Source: Pseudomonas muyukensis
GTDB taxonomy: Bacteria; Pseudomonadota; Gammaproteobacteria; Pseudomonadales; Pseudomonadaceae
Direction of reading: 5' to 3'
Length of the DNA stretch: 64,000 bases
Assembly (NCBI RefSeq): GCF_019139535.1
Contig: NZ_CP077073.1
Span: 2,570,501-2,634,500, forward strand
Below the pieces are notes generated by a model that made no database searches, was not told the origin of the DNA, and saw only the letters and a list, made by a program, of their open reading frames with translations. A program made the position numbers and the translations under genes. Position 1 is the stretch's first letter; each line of letters opens with the position of its first letter. Shown one piece after another: positions 42,083-50,293 of the stretch.

Positions 42083-43177
42083 TCAGAAATGCGCGGGCTG
42101 GGTAGGGCCTGCGAGGGTGCCGGGACGGTGGGCAAGCAGGGTGCGTAGCGGGAACTCCCAGATCACGGTGTCTATCTGCGGGTTGCGCGACTGCTCGCTG
42201 GCGAGGAACTGCTGCATCGCCTCGAACGGCCCACGGGCTTCGACGGCGATGCTCAGCAGGTCGCGGTTGAGCGCTTCCTTGAGGAAGCCGACGAAGTTCC
42301 AGTCGTCGATCTTGCTGTAGCTGGTGCCCACCAGCAGCAGGCTCTGACGCTGCTCGGCGAACAGGTCGTCGCTGCTTTGCGCGGCCTTGAGGGTTTCGTA
42401 CAGCTCGATGGTGCTGGCGCCGAATTGCGGGGCGAGGCGGGCATGGTCGAATTGCAGGTAGTTCATCAGGTCGCCCTTGACCTGCTTGGTGCCGGCCGGG
42501 CGCGACACGTACACCTGATCACCCAGCAACTGCGGGCGCTGGCGCGCCAGCTCGTAGGCCGACAGGCGCGCGCCGTCCGGGCTCCAGTGGGTATCGGACT
42601 TGAGGAACAGGCGCGGGCCGGCCAGGTTGCGCAGGTACGCCTCGCGCAGCGGCACCACATCCAGCTGGCGGGCCCGCAGGTCGGCGACGAAGCGGTCATA
42701 GAGGCTCTGCACCCGTGGGTCGAAGGCGCGTGCGGCGTGGGCGGCGTAGACATCCAGCTTCATCGGCAACGGCAGCAGCAGCAGATGCTTGCCGCGCGCG
42801 GCCAGTTGCCGTTCGATGTCGGCGATCTGCGCCAGCTGGCTGTCGAGGTTGGCGTCCAGGTCGTTGGGCACGCGGTATTCCTGGTTGCTGTAGAGCCAAC
42901 CCTCGTTGCCCAGCACCACGCCCTGGGTGCCCTCGCCGAACAGCTGGAACTGCGCATCGGCCCACAGCGTGACCGAGGGTTCGCGCAGGAAGAACCGCTT
43001 GTCGTAGGCCTGCTCGAACCTGCGCAGCAGCTTGCCGTCGACGAACAGGTGCCAGGCGTCGCTCTGGGTGCGGGCGAAGCTGAACACCGGCGGCAGCGAG
43101 TAGACGAACATCGCTGCTAGCACCAGGGCGAAGATCACACCATTGGCCTTGCTGGCCGAATTCATCACCGGATACAC
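42083..43177 (-). CDS. algJ: AlgJ-like alginate O-acetyltransferase
   Basis: 364 residues from a GTG at 43177 with GGAG 6 bases upstream (an ATG four codons later lacks a ribosome site). Single N-terminal membrane anchor (VIFALVLAAMFVYSLPP), then a periplasmic SGNH-like domain. The catalytic set is intact: LKSDTHWSP (D195, H197) and VGTSYS (S286). Acts with the MBOAT protein AlgI to move acetyl groups to the polymer. Classical AlgJ is about 390 residues. Confidence 0.9.
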   Translation of the reverse strand: MYPVMNSASKANGVIFALVLAAMFVYSLPPVFSFARTQSDAWHLFVDGKLLRRFEQAYDKRFFLREPSVTLWADAQFQLFGEGTQGVVLGNEGWLYSNQEYRVPNDLDANLDSQLAQIADIERQLAARGKHLLLLPLPMKLDVYAAHAARAFDPRVQSLYDRFVADLRARQLDVVPLREAYLRNLAGPRLFLKSDTHWSPDGARLSAYELARQRPQLLGDQVYVSRPAGTKQVKGDLMNYLQFDHARLAPQFGASTIELYETLKAAQSSDDLFAEQRQSLLLVGTSYSKIDDWNFVGFLKEALNRDLLSIAVEARGPFEAMQQFLASEQSRNPQIDTVIWEFPLRTLLAHRPGTLAGPTQPAHF

Positions 43178-43186
43178 GGTGTTCTC

Positions 43187-44614
43187 CTAGAACTGGAAAT
43201 ACAGGAACGGCGAGAACGAACTGGCCGCCAGGCTGCTCAGGGCCAGCAGGAAGCCACCCCACAGCAGCAGGCTGTGCAGCACGCCCACGTGACGCATGAA
43301 GTAGCCCTGCTGGTTGCCGGCGTAGAAGCGCACGTTGTTGAGCCCGGCCAGCAGCAGCCAGGCGACTGCCACCAGGGCGAAGGCCATGGCCATCTTCGAG
43401 GCGCCGAGCACGTACAGCTCCAGCGAGCCGAGGCCGTTGAAGCCGAACAGCGCCTGGTAGATGGCCAGGCTGTGGCGCAGGTCCATGGTGAAGAACAGCG
43501 GCATGCTGAGGATGACCAGCAGCGCGGTGCGCAGGTTGCGCCCCAGGTGGTAGGGGGTGTTGACCTTGGTGGCCAGGCCGAACTTGCGCTCCAGCACCAT
43601 GCCCAGGCCGAAGAACAGCCCCCAGCAGATGAAGGCGAAGCTTGCGCCGTGCCACAGGCCCGACAGCAGCATGGTCCAGACCAGCGCCGGCAGGGCGCCG
43701 GCCACGCGCTTGCGCACCAGCGGCATGTACACGTAGTCGCGCAGGAAGTGCGCCAGGGTCATGTGCCAGCGCGACCAGAACTCGGTGATGCTCTGCGACA
43801 CATAGGGCTGGTTGAAGTTTTCCGGGAAGCGAAAGCCCATCATCAGTGCCAGGCCCAGCGCCATGTGGCTGTAGCCGGCGAAGTCGAAGTACAGCTGCAG
43901 GGTCGAGACCAGCAGGCCGAACCAGGCATCGCTGAACTGCAAGCTGCCCTCGCCGATGAACAGCAGGTTGATCGGCGCCAGGCGGTCGGCGATCAGCACC
44001 TTCATGATGAACCCGAGCATGAAGCGACAGGCGCCCAGGGAGAACAGCTCCAGCGAGTGGCTGCGCTGGCGCAGCTGCGGCGCCAGCTGGCTGTAGCGCA
44101 GGATCGGCCCGGCCACCAGGTGCGGGAACAGCGCGACGAAGGCGGCGAAGTCGATGAAGCTGCGGGTGGGCGTGGCGTCCTTGCGGTAGATGTCGACGAT
44201 GTAGCTCAGCGCATGGAACACGTAGAACGAGATACCCAGCGGCAGGAAGATGGTCTCCAGGGTCCAGGTGTTGATGCCCAGCGGCGCCAGCAGCACGGCC
44301 AGCATCTCGGCGCCGAAGTTGGCGTACTTGAAGTAGCCGAGGGTGGCCAGGTTGCCGGCCACGCCAAGCCACAGCAGGCGTAGGGCCCCGCGCTTGTCGC
44401 CAGCGTCCAGGCGCGCCTTGATGGCCAGGCCGAAGCCGTAGTTCCAGGCGGTGATGGCGACGAACAGCAGCAGGAAGTCCGGCCGCCACCAGGCATAGAA
44501 GATATAGCTGGCAGCGACGATCACCAGCGAGCGCCAGCGTGGCCGGGCCAGGTAGTAGAGGGCCAGGAACAGCGGCAGGTAGAGGAACAGGAACACGTTG
44601 GAGGCGAAGATCAT
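43187..44614 (-). CDS. algI: AlgI-like MBOAT O-acyltransferase
   Basis: 475 residues (classical AlgI 520). Multi-helix membrane protein that passes acetyl groups across the inner membrane. Starts MIFASNVFLFLYLPLFLALY; MBOAT landmarks are LPLGISFYVFHALSYIVDIY, FPHLVAGPILR, the NQPYVSQSITEFWSRWHMTL segment and the catalytic histidine in LLSGLWHGASFAF near residue 315. The end SSFSPFLYFQF matches AlgI. Directly after algE, unlike the classical order. Confidence 0.93.
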   Translation of the reverse strand: MIFASNVFLFLYLPLFLALYYLARPRWRSLVIVAASYIFYAWWRPDFLLLFVAITAWNYGFGLAIKARLDAGDKRGALRLLWLGVAGNLATLGYFKYANFGAEMLAVLLAPLGINTWTLETIFLPLGISFYVFHALSYIVDIYRKDATPTRSFIDFAAFVALFPHLVAGPILRYSQLAPQLRQRSHSLELFSLGACRFMLGFIMKVLIADRLAPINLLFIGEGSLQFSDAWFGLLVSTLQLYFDFAGYSHMALGLALMMGFRFPENFNQPYVSQSITEFWSRWHMTLAHFLRDYVYMPLVRKRVAGALPALVWTMLLSGLWHGASFAFICWGLFFGLGMVLERKFGLATKVNTPYHLGRNLRTALLVILSMPLFFTMDLRHSLAIYQALFGFNGLGSLELYVLGASKMAMAFALVAVAWLLLAGLNNVRFYAGNQQGYFMRHVGVLHSLLLWGGFLLALSSLAASSFSPFLYFQF

Positions 44615-44626
44615 GCTGGGCGGCCC

Positions 44627-46069
44627 TCAATAACTGATCACGATGCCGACGCTCACCTGGTAGTCGTCACCGCTGTTCAGCGCGCTGCCGGCGTTGAGGT
44701 AGCTGGCGCTGACCAGGGTGTTGACGTCCAGGCGCTTGCCGTCGAGGGCTACCGGGAACATCTTCCAGTAGTAGTTGAGGTCGATCATCTGGCCGACGTT
44801 GTCGCCCTTGCCCTGGCCGGCGGCCAGCGCGTCCTGGCGGCGCGCGCGGTAGTCGGCGCCCATGCGGATCGGCAGGGTACCCTGGGCGTCGCGCAGGTTG
44901 AGCTGGGTGACCCGCAGGTCCAGCGCGCTGCGCGGGGTTGGCTGGGTCTGCAGGGCCAGGCCGTAGTAGCTCAGGTTGCGCAGGTCGAGGGCCACGAACG
45001 AACTGGTCAGGCGCGTGCTGTACGAGCCCTGGCGGGTGATGCGGTCGGACTGGATCGGGTTGAGCCGGAAGCCATCGTTGTCGTCGCCGGGCTTGTCGGT
45101 CAGGCCGCCGCGCAGGGCGAGGCGCGGCGTCCACGGCAGGGTGTCGAAGCGCTTGCCGACCTCGCCGAGGGCCGCCCAGCCACGGCTGGAATGGCCGGTG
45201 CTGGTGACGCCGTTGCCGGCAGTGTTGTCCATCGTGCCGTCGAGCGCCGCCAGTTCCAGGTGATAGTCGCTGTCCAGCGGCAGGTGCTCGCCCTTGAAGA
45301 ACAGGCCGTAGCGCCAGCCCTTGAAGTCGTAGCGATCGTCGCTGTCGTGGTCGCTGCGGTCGTTCTCGTGCATCAGGCGCACGCCGACCTGGTTGTTGCT
45401 GCTCCAGCGGTAGGCGTACTGGCCCATCAGGTAGAGGGTGCGCGCTTCGCTGGCCGGCAGCGAATTGACGTCGGTGTTGTAGTTGTGGAATTTCTGGCCG
45501 ACGGCAATGAACGCGTCGCTGAAGCTGTCCTGGTAGTTGAAACGCAGCGATTCCAGGCTGTCGTCCCACCAGATGCCGTAGTCGTCGTTGAAGCGCTGGC
45601 GGCCGAACGACAGCGAGAAGCGTGGGTCGTCGCCGATCAGGTTGCGCTTGACGTACAGCTCGCGCAGCTCGGCATACCAGCCTTCGGCTTGTTCGCGGGC
45701 ATTCTGGTTGGTCGCTTCGTTGCTCAGGTTGCTCGACTGGCTGGAGTCGTAGTTCAGCCACAGGCGGCCATAGACCATCCACTTGGCCCAGCGTTTTTCC
45801 GGCGCGTACCAGGCGAACGACGGCTCATAACGCAGGCTGTAGAAGCTTTCGCGGTTGCGACCGACCTGCGAGTCCGCAGGGCCGTAGCCGCCCTGCACGG
45901 TGAGCTTGTTGAACAGCTCCGAGGTGATCACTGGCTCGCCACCGTCGCCGGGCAGGCGCATCGGGGCCTGGCTGTCGGCCTCGGGGCCGGTGACTTCCTC
46001 CAGTGCCAGTGCCGCCGGCAGTGGCGCCAGGGCGAGCAGGGCGCCGAGCAGGGGATGGTGCGCTTTCAC
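44627..46069 (-). CDS. algE: AlgE-like outer-membrane polysaccharide porin
   Basis: 480 residues, signal peptide (LLALAPLPAALA). 18-stranded barrel type: VGRNRESFYSLRYEPSFAWY, LRELYVKRNLIGDDPRFSLS, FGRQRFNDDYGIWWDDSLES, then alternating strands to the terminal QVSVGIVISY. Exports the anionic polymer. Start overlaps the algK stop (ATGA). Slightly shorter than classical AlgE (490). Confidence 0.9.
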   Translation of the reverse strand: MKAHHPLLGALLALAPLPAALALEEVTGPEADSQAPMRLPGDGGEPVITSELFNKLTVQGGYGPADSQVGRNRESFYSLRYEPSFAWYAPEKRWAKWMVYGRLWLNYDSSQSSNLSNEATNQNAREQAEGWYAELRELYVKRNLIGDDPRFSLSFGRQRFNDDYGIWWDDSLESLRFNYQDSFSDAFIAVGQKFHNYNTDVNSLPASEARTLYLMGQYAYRWSSNNQVGVRLMHENDRSDHDSDDRYDFKGWRYGLFFKGEHLPLDSDYHLELAALDGTMDNTAGNGVTSTGHSSRGWAALGEVGKRFDTLPWTPRLALRGGLTDKPGDDNDGFRLNPIQSDRITRQGSYSTRLTSSFVALDLRNLSYYGLALQTQPTPRSALDLRVTQLNLRDAQGTLPIRMGADYRARRQDALAAGQGKGDNVGQMIDLNYYWKMFPVALDGKRLDVNTLVSASYLNAGSALNSGDDYQVSVGIVISY

Positions 46070-47514
46070 AGGGAGGCCTCCTTCAACAGATCGCCGCGCG
46101 CGGCCAGGGCGCGCTCGATGTCATCCTTGGGCAGGGTCTTGTCCAGCCGTTTGAGCAGGCCGCGGGCGCGGGTTTCGCCCAGGTCCAGGGCGATGCGGGC
46201 ATAGGTGTAGGCCTTGACCGGGTCGTGGCAGATCGCCCGGCCGCGCAGGTGCACGGTGGCCATGCGGTACCAGGCCGCGGTCGAGCCTTGCTCGGCCTGC
46301 TGCTGCCAGATACCCAGGGCGCGCGCCTGGTCGGGCTGGTCGAGGCCGCCCTTGCTGTACAGGTCGCCCAGCAGCAACTGGGCGTCGGGGTAGTGGGCCG
46401 CGATCAGTTCGTCGATCAGCCCCTGGGCCTTCTCCGGGTCCAGGGTCAGCCAGTTGTTGACCATGTAGAACGACGCCTCCAGCGCCTTGGCCCGGATCGG
46501 TTCCTTGGCCCGTACCTGGGCGATCAGCGCCTGGGTCTGCTCGGCGTTGTGCTCGGTGGGGTTGGAGATCATGAAGTTGGCCTTGGACACCAGTGCCGGC
46601 AGGTAGCCCCGGGCCACGGCATGGTCCAGCCAACGCTGGGCCTCGGCGATGCCGTCGGCGCGCAGCTTGTCGTTGGCCTGGTCGCGGGCCTGTTGCTCAG
46701 GCGTCGGCGCGACCTTGGGGCCCATGGCCTGGGCCAGGCGCTGCTCGCGCTCGGCGTCCAGTTCGGCGCGGGTGACGCTGTGGATGTTGTCCACCAGCGC
46801 GCCGATGCGTTGCACGATCTCCACCGACAGGCTGGCCATTTCCGGTTCCAGGCGCCGGGCGAAGGCGAGGAACGCGCTGTCCTGCTGCGCGCCGAGGAAG
46901 CGGTAGTAGCGGTCGACCGCCCGTGGGTCGATGCGCGCGGCCTGCTGGTACCAGCGTTCGGCCGCGCCGCGCTCGCCCTGGCGCTCGGCGAGCACGGCGT
47001 GGTACAGCGCGGGGCGGCAGTTGAGCAGGCAGCTGCGCTCATACAGCGCCAGCAGTTCGGCGGCGCGCTCGCCAGAGAACAGATGCGGGTAGACCAGGAA
47101 CACCTCCAGGCTGGTGCTGGTGCTGCGCGGGTCGAGGTCGTTGGGGTAACGGCCCAGCGCCTGGCGCACCCAGGCCTGGTGGCGGCGTTGCAGGTTCGGC
47201 GTGCGATCGAGCAGGCGTGCCAGCGCAGCCAGGGCCGGGACCTGCCCATGGCCGTCGGCGAAGGCTTGCTGGTACAGGCGGATGATCGCTGGCCGGCTGG
47301 CGCTGTCACTGGCGGCCAGCACATCGCCGAGCAACTGCTTGGCGGCCAGGTCGCCACGGTCGGCGAGCACGCGCAGGTCGGCGCTGACGTTGGCGCTGGG
47401 GTCCTTGTACAGGGCGTAGCGCACCTGCTCCAGGCTCAGCCCGGCGCAGGCGTTGCCGGCCCAGGCCAGGCCCAGGCCGGCCAGCAGCAGACGCGGGGCG
47501 TTCTTGGCGTTCAT
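46066..47514 (-). CDS. algK: AlgK-like TPR/Sel1 scaffold protein
   Basis: 482 residues of helical TPR/Sel1-like repeats (e.g. AAELLALYERSCLLNCRPAL, DAQLLLGDLYSKGGLDQPDQ, TAAWYRMATVHLRGRAICHD). AlgK bridges the inner-membrane synthase and the AlgE pore and is normally a lipoprotein. Here the signal end is WAGNACAGLS: residues before the cysteine (GNA) do not fit a lipobox, whereas ACA-G fits signal peptidase I. It may therefore be a soluble periplasmic protein. 9 bases after alg44. Confidence 0.85.
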   Translation of the reverse strand: MNAKNAPRLLLAGLGLAWAGNACAGLSLEQVRYALYKDPSANVSADLRVLADRGDLAAKQLLGDVLAASDSASRPAIIRLYQQAFADGHGQVPALAALARLLDRTPNLQRRHQAWVRQALGRYPNDLDPRSTSTSLEVFLVYPHLFSGERAAELLALYERSCLLNCRPALYHAVLAERQGERGAAERWYQQAARIDPRAVDRYYRFLGAQQDSAFLAFARRLEPEMASLSVEIVQRIGALVDNIHSVTRAELDAEREQRLAQAMGPKVAPTPEQQARDQANDKLRADGIAEAQRWLDHAVARGYLPALVSKANFMISNPTEHNAEQTQALIAQVRAKEPIRAKALEASFYMVNNWLTLDPEKAQGLIDELIAAHYPDAQLLLGDLYSKGGLDQPDQARALGIWQQQAEQGSTAAWYRMATVHLRGRAICHDPVKAYTYARIALDLGETRARGLLKRLDKTLPKDDIERALAARGDLLKEASL

Positions 47515-47523
47515 GGCCGGCCC

Positions 47524-48687
47524 TCAGTTGCCGCTGCCGAACGGCAGGCCCAGGTACAGGTCGACGGCCACCGCCTTCTGGTAGGCCGCCGCCGGCAGGG
47601 GCTGGTCCGGGGCAATGGTCAGGGCCAGGTTGCGGTTCAGCTCATCGGAGCGGGCGTCCACCACCTTGCCGCTGAAGTGCTGGTCCAGGCCGAACACCTG
47701 CAGGTCCACCGAGCGCACGCGGTCGATATCGGCGAGCTTGTCGAACGGCACGTTGGCACGCACGAACAGGCCCTGGTCCTTGGGCAGCAGGTGCATCAGC
47801 GGCGCGCCCTTGTAGCCGAAACCATCGAGGGCTGGCGCTGGGTAGTAGACCTGGCAATCGCATGGGCTGTTGATCACCGTCTCGACCGTGGCGCGCCCGA
47901 GCAGCGCCTGCACATCGCTGGGGGCCAGGTCGGCCAGGGCCTTGATGTCCGCCGGGGTGGTGAGCTGGGTGGCCAGCTGGGTGGAGACGCTCGCCAGCGG
48001 CTGGCCGGCCTGTACCTCGGTGGCGCCGGCGGGCAGCAGGTATTTCACGTAGCCGTTGTCCGGCATGCTGATCACCTGGGCGTTGGTCGCCACGGTGGCC
48101 TGCAGCGCCGGGATGCGGAAGAACAGCAGGTAGCCCTTGTAGCCGACGAAGCCTAGCGCGGCGAGGCCCGCGGCGGTGTAGAGCGCGGTACCGGCCAGGG
48201 CCTTGAAGCGCTCGCCCGGGGTGCGCGCGTGGGCCTGCTTGTGCTTGCGCTCCTTGATGTAGTTCTCGCGCTGCATCACGTTGAACAGGCCGTTGATATC
48301 GGCGATCTCGCCAGACAGGTAGGCGCTGATCAGGTAGCGCAGGATGTCGCGCTTCTGCGCGTCGAGGTCGACGAACTGGGCACCGACCTCCTGGCCGCGC
48401 TGGGAGACGATGCGCACCTTGGCGTCGATCGACAGGTCGACCTGGTTCAGGCGCAGCTGGATCGAGGCGTCGTACAGCGCGCCGATGGTCAGCGGCGCGC
48501 CGTGCAGCAGGCCGATGCCGCCCAGCGAGATATCCTGCAGGTCGGCCGCGAACGGCTCGCGGCCGTTGCCGGACAGACTTACCCGGGCGTTCATCCGGGT
48601 GCGCACGTACTGCCGCTCGTCGATGGCTTCGTGGACGATGTTGGCCGCCGTCTTGCCCGGGGCCGATGGGGTGTTCGAAGTACTCAT
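47524..48687 (-). CDS. alg44: Alg44-like c-di-GMP receptor and synthase partner
   Basis: 387 residues. N-terminal cytosolic PilZ domain with the c-di-GMP motifs RQYVR (R25, R29) and DISLGG (D52, S54, G57); one membrane helix near 165-190 (ALYTAAGLAALGFVGYKGYL); periplasmic membrane-fusion-like part with NGYVKYLLPAGATEVQAGQPLASV and the SPCDCQV cysteines also present in Alg44. It should gate polymerisation by c-di-GMP. 15 bases after alg8. Confidence 0.92.
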   Translation of the reverse strand: MSTSNTPSAPGKTAANIVHEAIDERQYVRTRMNARVSLSGNGREPFAADLQDISLGGIGLLHGAPLTIGALYDASIQLRLNQVDLSIDAKVRIVSQRGQEVGAQFVDLDAQKRDILRYLISAYLSGEIADINGLFNVMQRENYIKERKHKQAHARTPGERFKALAGTALYTAAGLAALGFVGYKGYLLFFRIPALQATVATNAQVISMPDNGYVKYLLPAGATEVQAGQPLASVSTQLATQLTTPADIKALADLAPSDVQALLGRATVETVINSPCDCQVYYPAPALDGFGYKGAPLMHLLPKDQGLFVRANVPFDKLADIDRVRSVDLQVFGLDQHFSGKVVDARSDELNRNLALTIAPDQPLPAAAYQKAVAVDLYLGLPFGSGN

Positions 48688-48702
48688 GGCAGGCGCCTTT
48701 CC

Positions 48703-50235
48703 TTAACGTTGCGTGAGTTCCAGCAGGACGGTGATGACCCCGAAGAAGATCGCGATCGACGCGCACAGCATCGCCTTCGAGGACCAGCGGTTCAGGCGCG
48801 CGTCGAAGTCGACGCTGCCGTTGGCCAGGGTGGTCTGCTGGCGCGTCCAGCGTTGCTGGTCCATGTGGAACAGCGCGTAGACCTTCATCAGCGAGCCGAC
48901 GATCTGGTTGTAATAGAGAACGAACGGGTACATCGGGCTGACCGGGTGCCCGGCGAAGACGAACAGCACCGTCACCAGGCTGCGCGAGACCAGCACCCAG
49001 AACAGGTACACCAGCAGGTACTGGATGCCGAACACCAGGCCGGCCACCAGCGAGGCGGTCAGGCCCATCAGGCAGGTCCACATCGACACCCGCTGGTCGA
49101 GCAGCACGTACAGGGTGAACAAGCCCAGGCGGGCGCGGCCGAGCAGGGCGGTGGCGCGAAAGTTCTGCCGCAGCGAGTTGCCGTACCAGCGGAACATCAG
49201 CTGGCGGGTGGCCACCCAGAAGCTGTCGCTGGGGGGATGCTCCACGGTCAGGGTGTGGCTGTCGGGCACGTAGAAGGTGTCCCAGCCAGCGCGCATCAGG
49301 CTCAGCCAGCTCGACTTGTCGTCGCCGGTGAGGAACTGGAAGCGGCCCAGGCGCCAGTGCTCGAGAAAGTCCGCCTCGACATCGCGGATGAAGGCCGGGT
49401 CGGTCATCACCCCGGCACGGAAGAACGACAACCGCCCGGTGAGGGTCAGCACCCGGTGCGACAGGGCCATCGAGCACATGTTGATGTGCCGCTGGACGAA
49501 GCGCATCGAGTGCCACTGACGCATCCAGCGGCTGCCCTCGACTTCACAGAACTCGTTGGTGGTCAGGCCGCCGACCCTGGGCAGCACGGCGAACAGCTTG
49601 ACCGCGCGCTCGACGCAGCCGGGCAGCATCATGGTGTCGCCGTCGACCACGCCGACCACCGCGTCGTCCAGCGGCATCTGCCGCGACAGCGCGCGGAAGG
49701 CGTGGGCCAGGCCATCGCGCTTGCCGGTGCCGCGGGCGCGGACGATCACCAGGTCGATGTCGTCGCGCTCGCGCACTTCGTTGCGCAGGATGTCCTTGAT
49801 GAACTGCTCGTCGCCTTTCTCGACGATCGAGGCGATCACCGTGCACGGCACCTTCAGCCGCTGCACCTCCTGGAACACCGACTGGTAGACCTTGAAGGTG
49901 GTGTGGGTGGGGATGCGGAAGCTGGTCACCACCATGAACAGGTGCGCCGGCAGCGCCGCGTCGCCCAGGCGTTCGACCTGGCGGCGCAGGCGCGGGAAAC
50001 GCCAGTGCAGGAAGTACATGCCGCGCAGGTAGTGGACGATGGCATTGCCATAGCGCCACAGGCCCAGGGTGCCGATGATGAAGATGAACAGGTGGTGGTT
50101 GGGGTCCAGGTACTGTGGCGCGACCATCTGCGAGGCCAGCGCGATCAGCCCGGCGAGCAGCGCCCAGGCGCAGAAGCGGGCGGCCGCGCGCAGGTGGGCC
50201 GGGGCCGCGAAGGGCCGCTGTTGCTGTCGATCCAT
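48703..50235 (-). CDS. alg8: Alg8-like family 2 glycosyltransferase (polymannuronate synthase)
   Basis: 510 residues. Two N-terminal membrane segments, a GT-A cytosolic domain and C-terminal helices. GT2 motifs: DGD at 198-200, TNEFCE at 226-231, GDD at 304-306 and RWYGN (QxxRW-like) after VATRQLMF. Many short blocks are identical to Alg8 (GTGKRDGLA, INMCSMALS, FLTGDDKSSW, WYGN.LRQN) but overall identity looks only moderate. Polymerises GDP-mannuronate with Alg44. Confidence 0.92.
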   Translation of the reverse strand: MDRQQQRPFAAPAHLRAAARFCAWALLAGLIALASQMVAPQYLDPNHHLFIFIIGTLGLWRYGNAIVHYLRGMYFLHWRFPRLRRQVERLGDAALPAHLFMVVTSFRIPTHTTFKVYQSVFQEVQRLKVPCTVIASIVEKGDEQFIKDILRNEVRERDDIDLVIVRARGTGKRDGLAHAFRALSRQMPLDDAVVGVVDGDTMMLPGCVERAVKLFAVLPRVGGLTTNEFCEVEGSRWMRQWHSMRFVQRHINMCSMALSHRVLTLTGRLSFFRAGVMTDPAFIRDVEADFLEHWRLGRFQFLTGDDKSSWLSLMRAGWDTFYVPDSHTLTVEHPPSDSFWVATRQLMFRWYGNSLRQNFRATALLGRARLGLFTLYVLLDQRVSMWTCLMGLTASLVAGLVFGIQYLLVYLFWVLVSRSLVTVLFVFAGHPVSPMYPFVLYYNQIVGSLMKVYALFHMDQQRWTRQQTTLANGSVDFDARLNRWSSKAMLCASIAIFFGVITVLLELTQR

Positions 50236-50261
50236 GGCGCTGTAGCTCCTGTTGTCGGGTA

Positions 50262-50281
50262 CCCGCCACGGCCGTGGCGGG
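50262..50281 (-). other. Perfect hairpin between algD and alg8
   Basis: CCCGCCACGG/CCGTGGCGGG is a perfect 20-base palindrome in the 58-base gap, just after the algD stop and before alg8. No T-run, so rather a processing or stability element that could set algD above downstream genes. Confidence 0.6.
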
Positions 50282-50293
50282 GGGCGGCGTGGT

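Noticed and set aside
42696..44630. 644-codon minus-strand frame overlapping algI and algJ
   Set aside because: Proline/arginine-rich off-frame translation; MBOAT and SGNH motifs are in the other frame.
46003..48156. 717-codon plus-strand frame opposite algK/alg44
   Set aside because: Shadow of the operon; no similarity or ribosome site.
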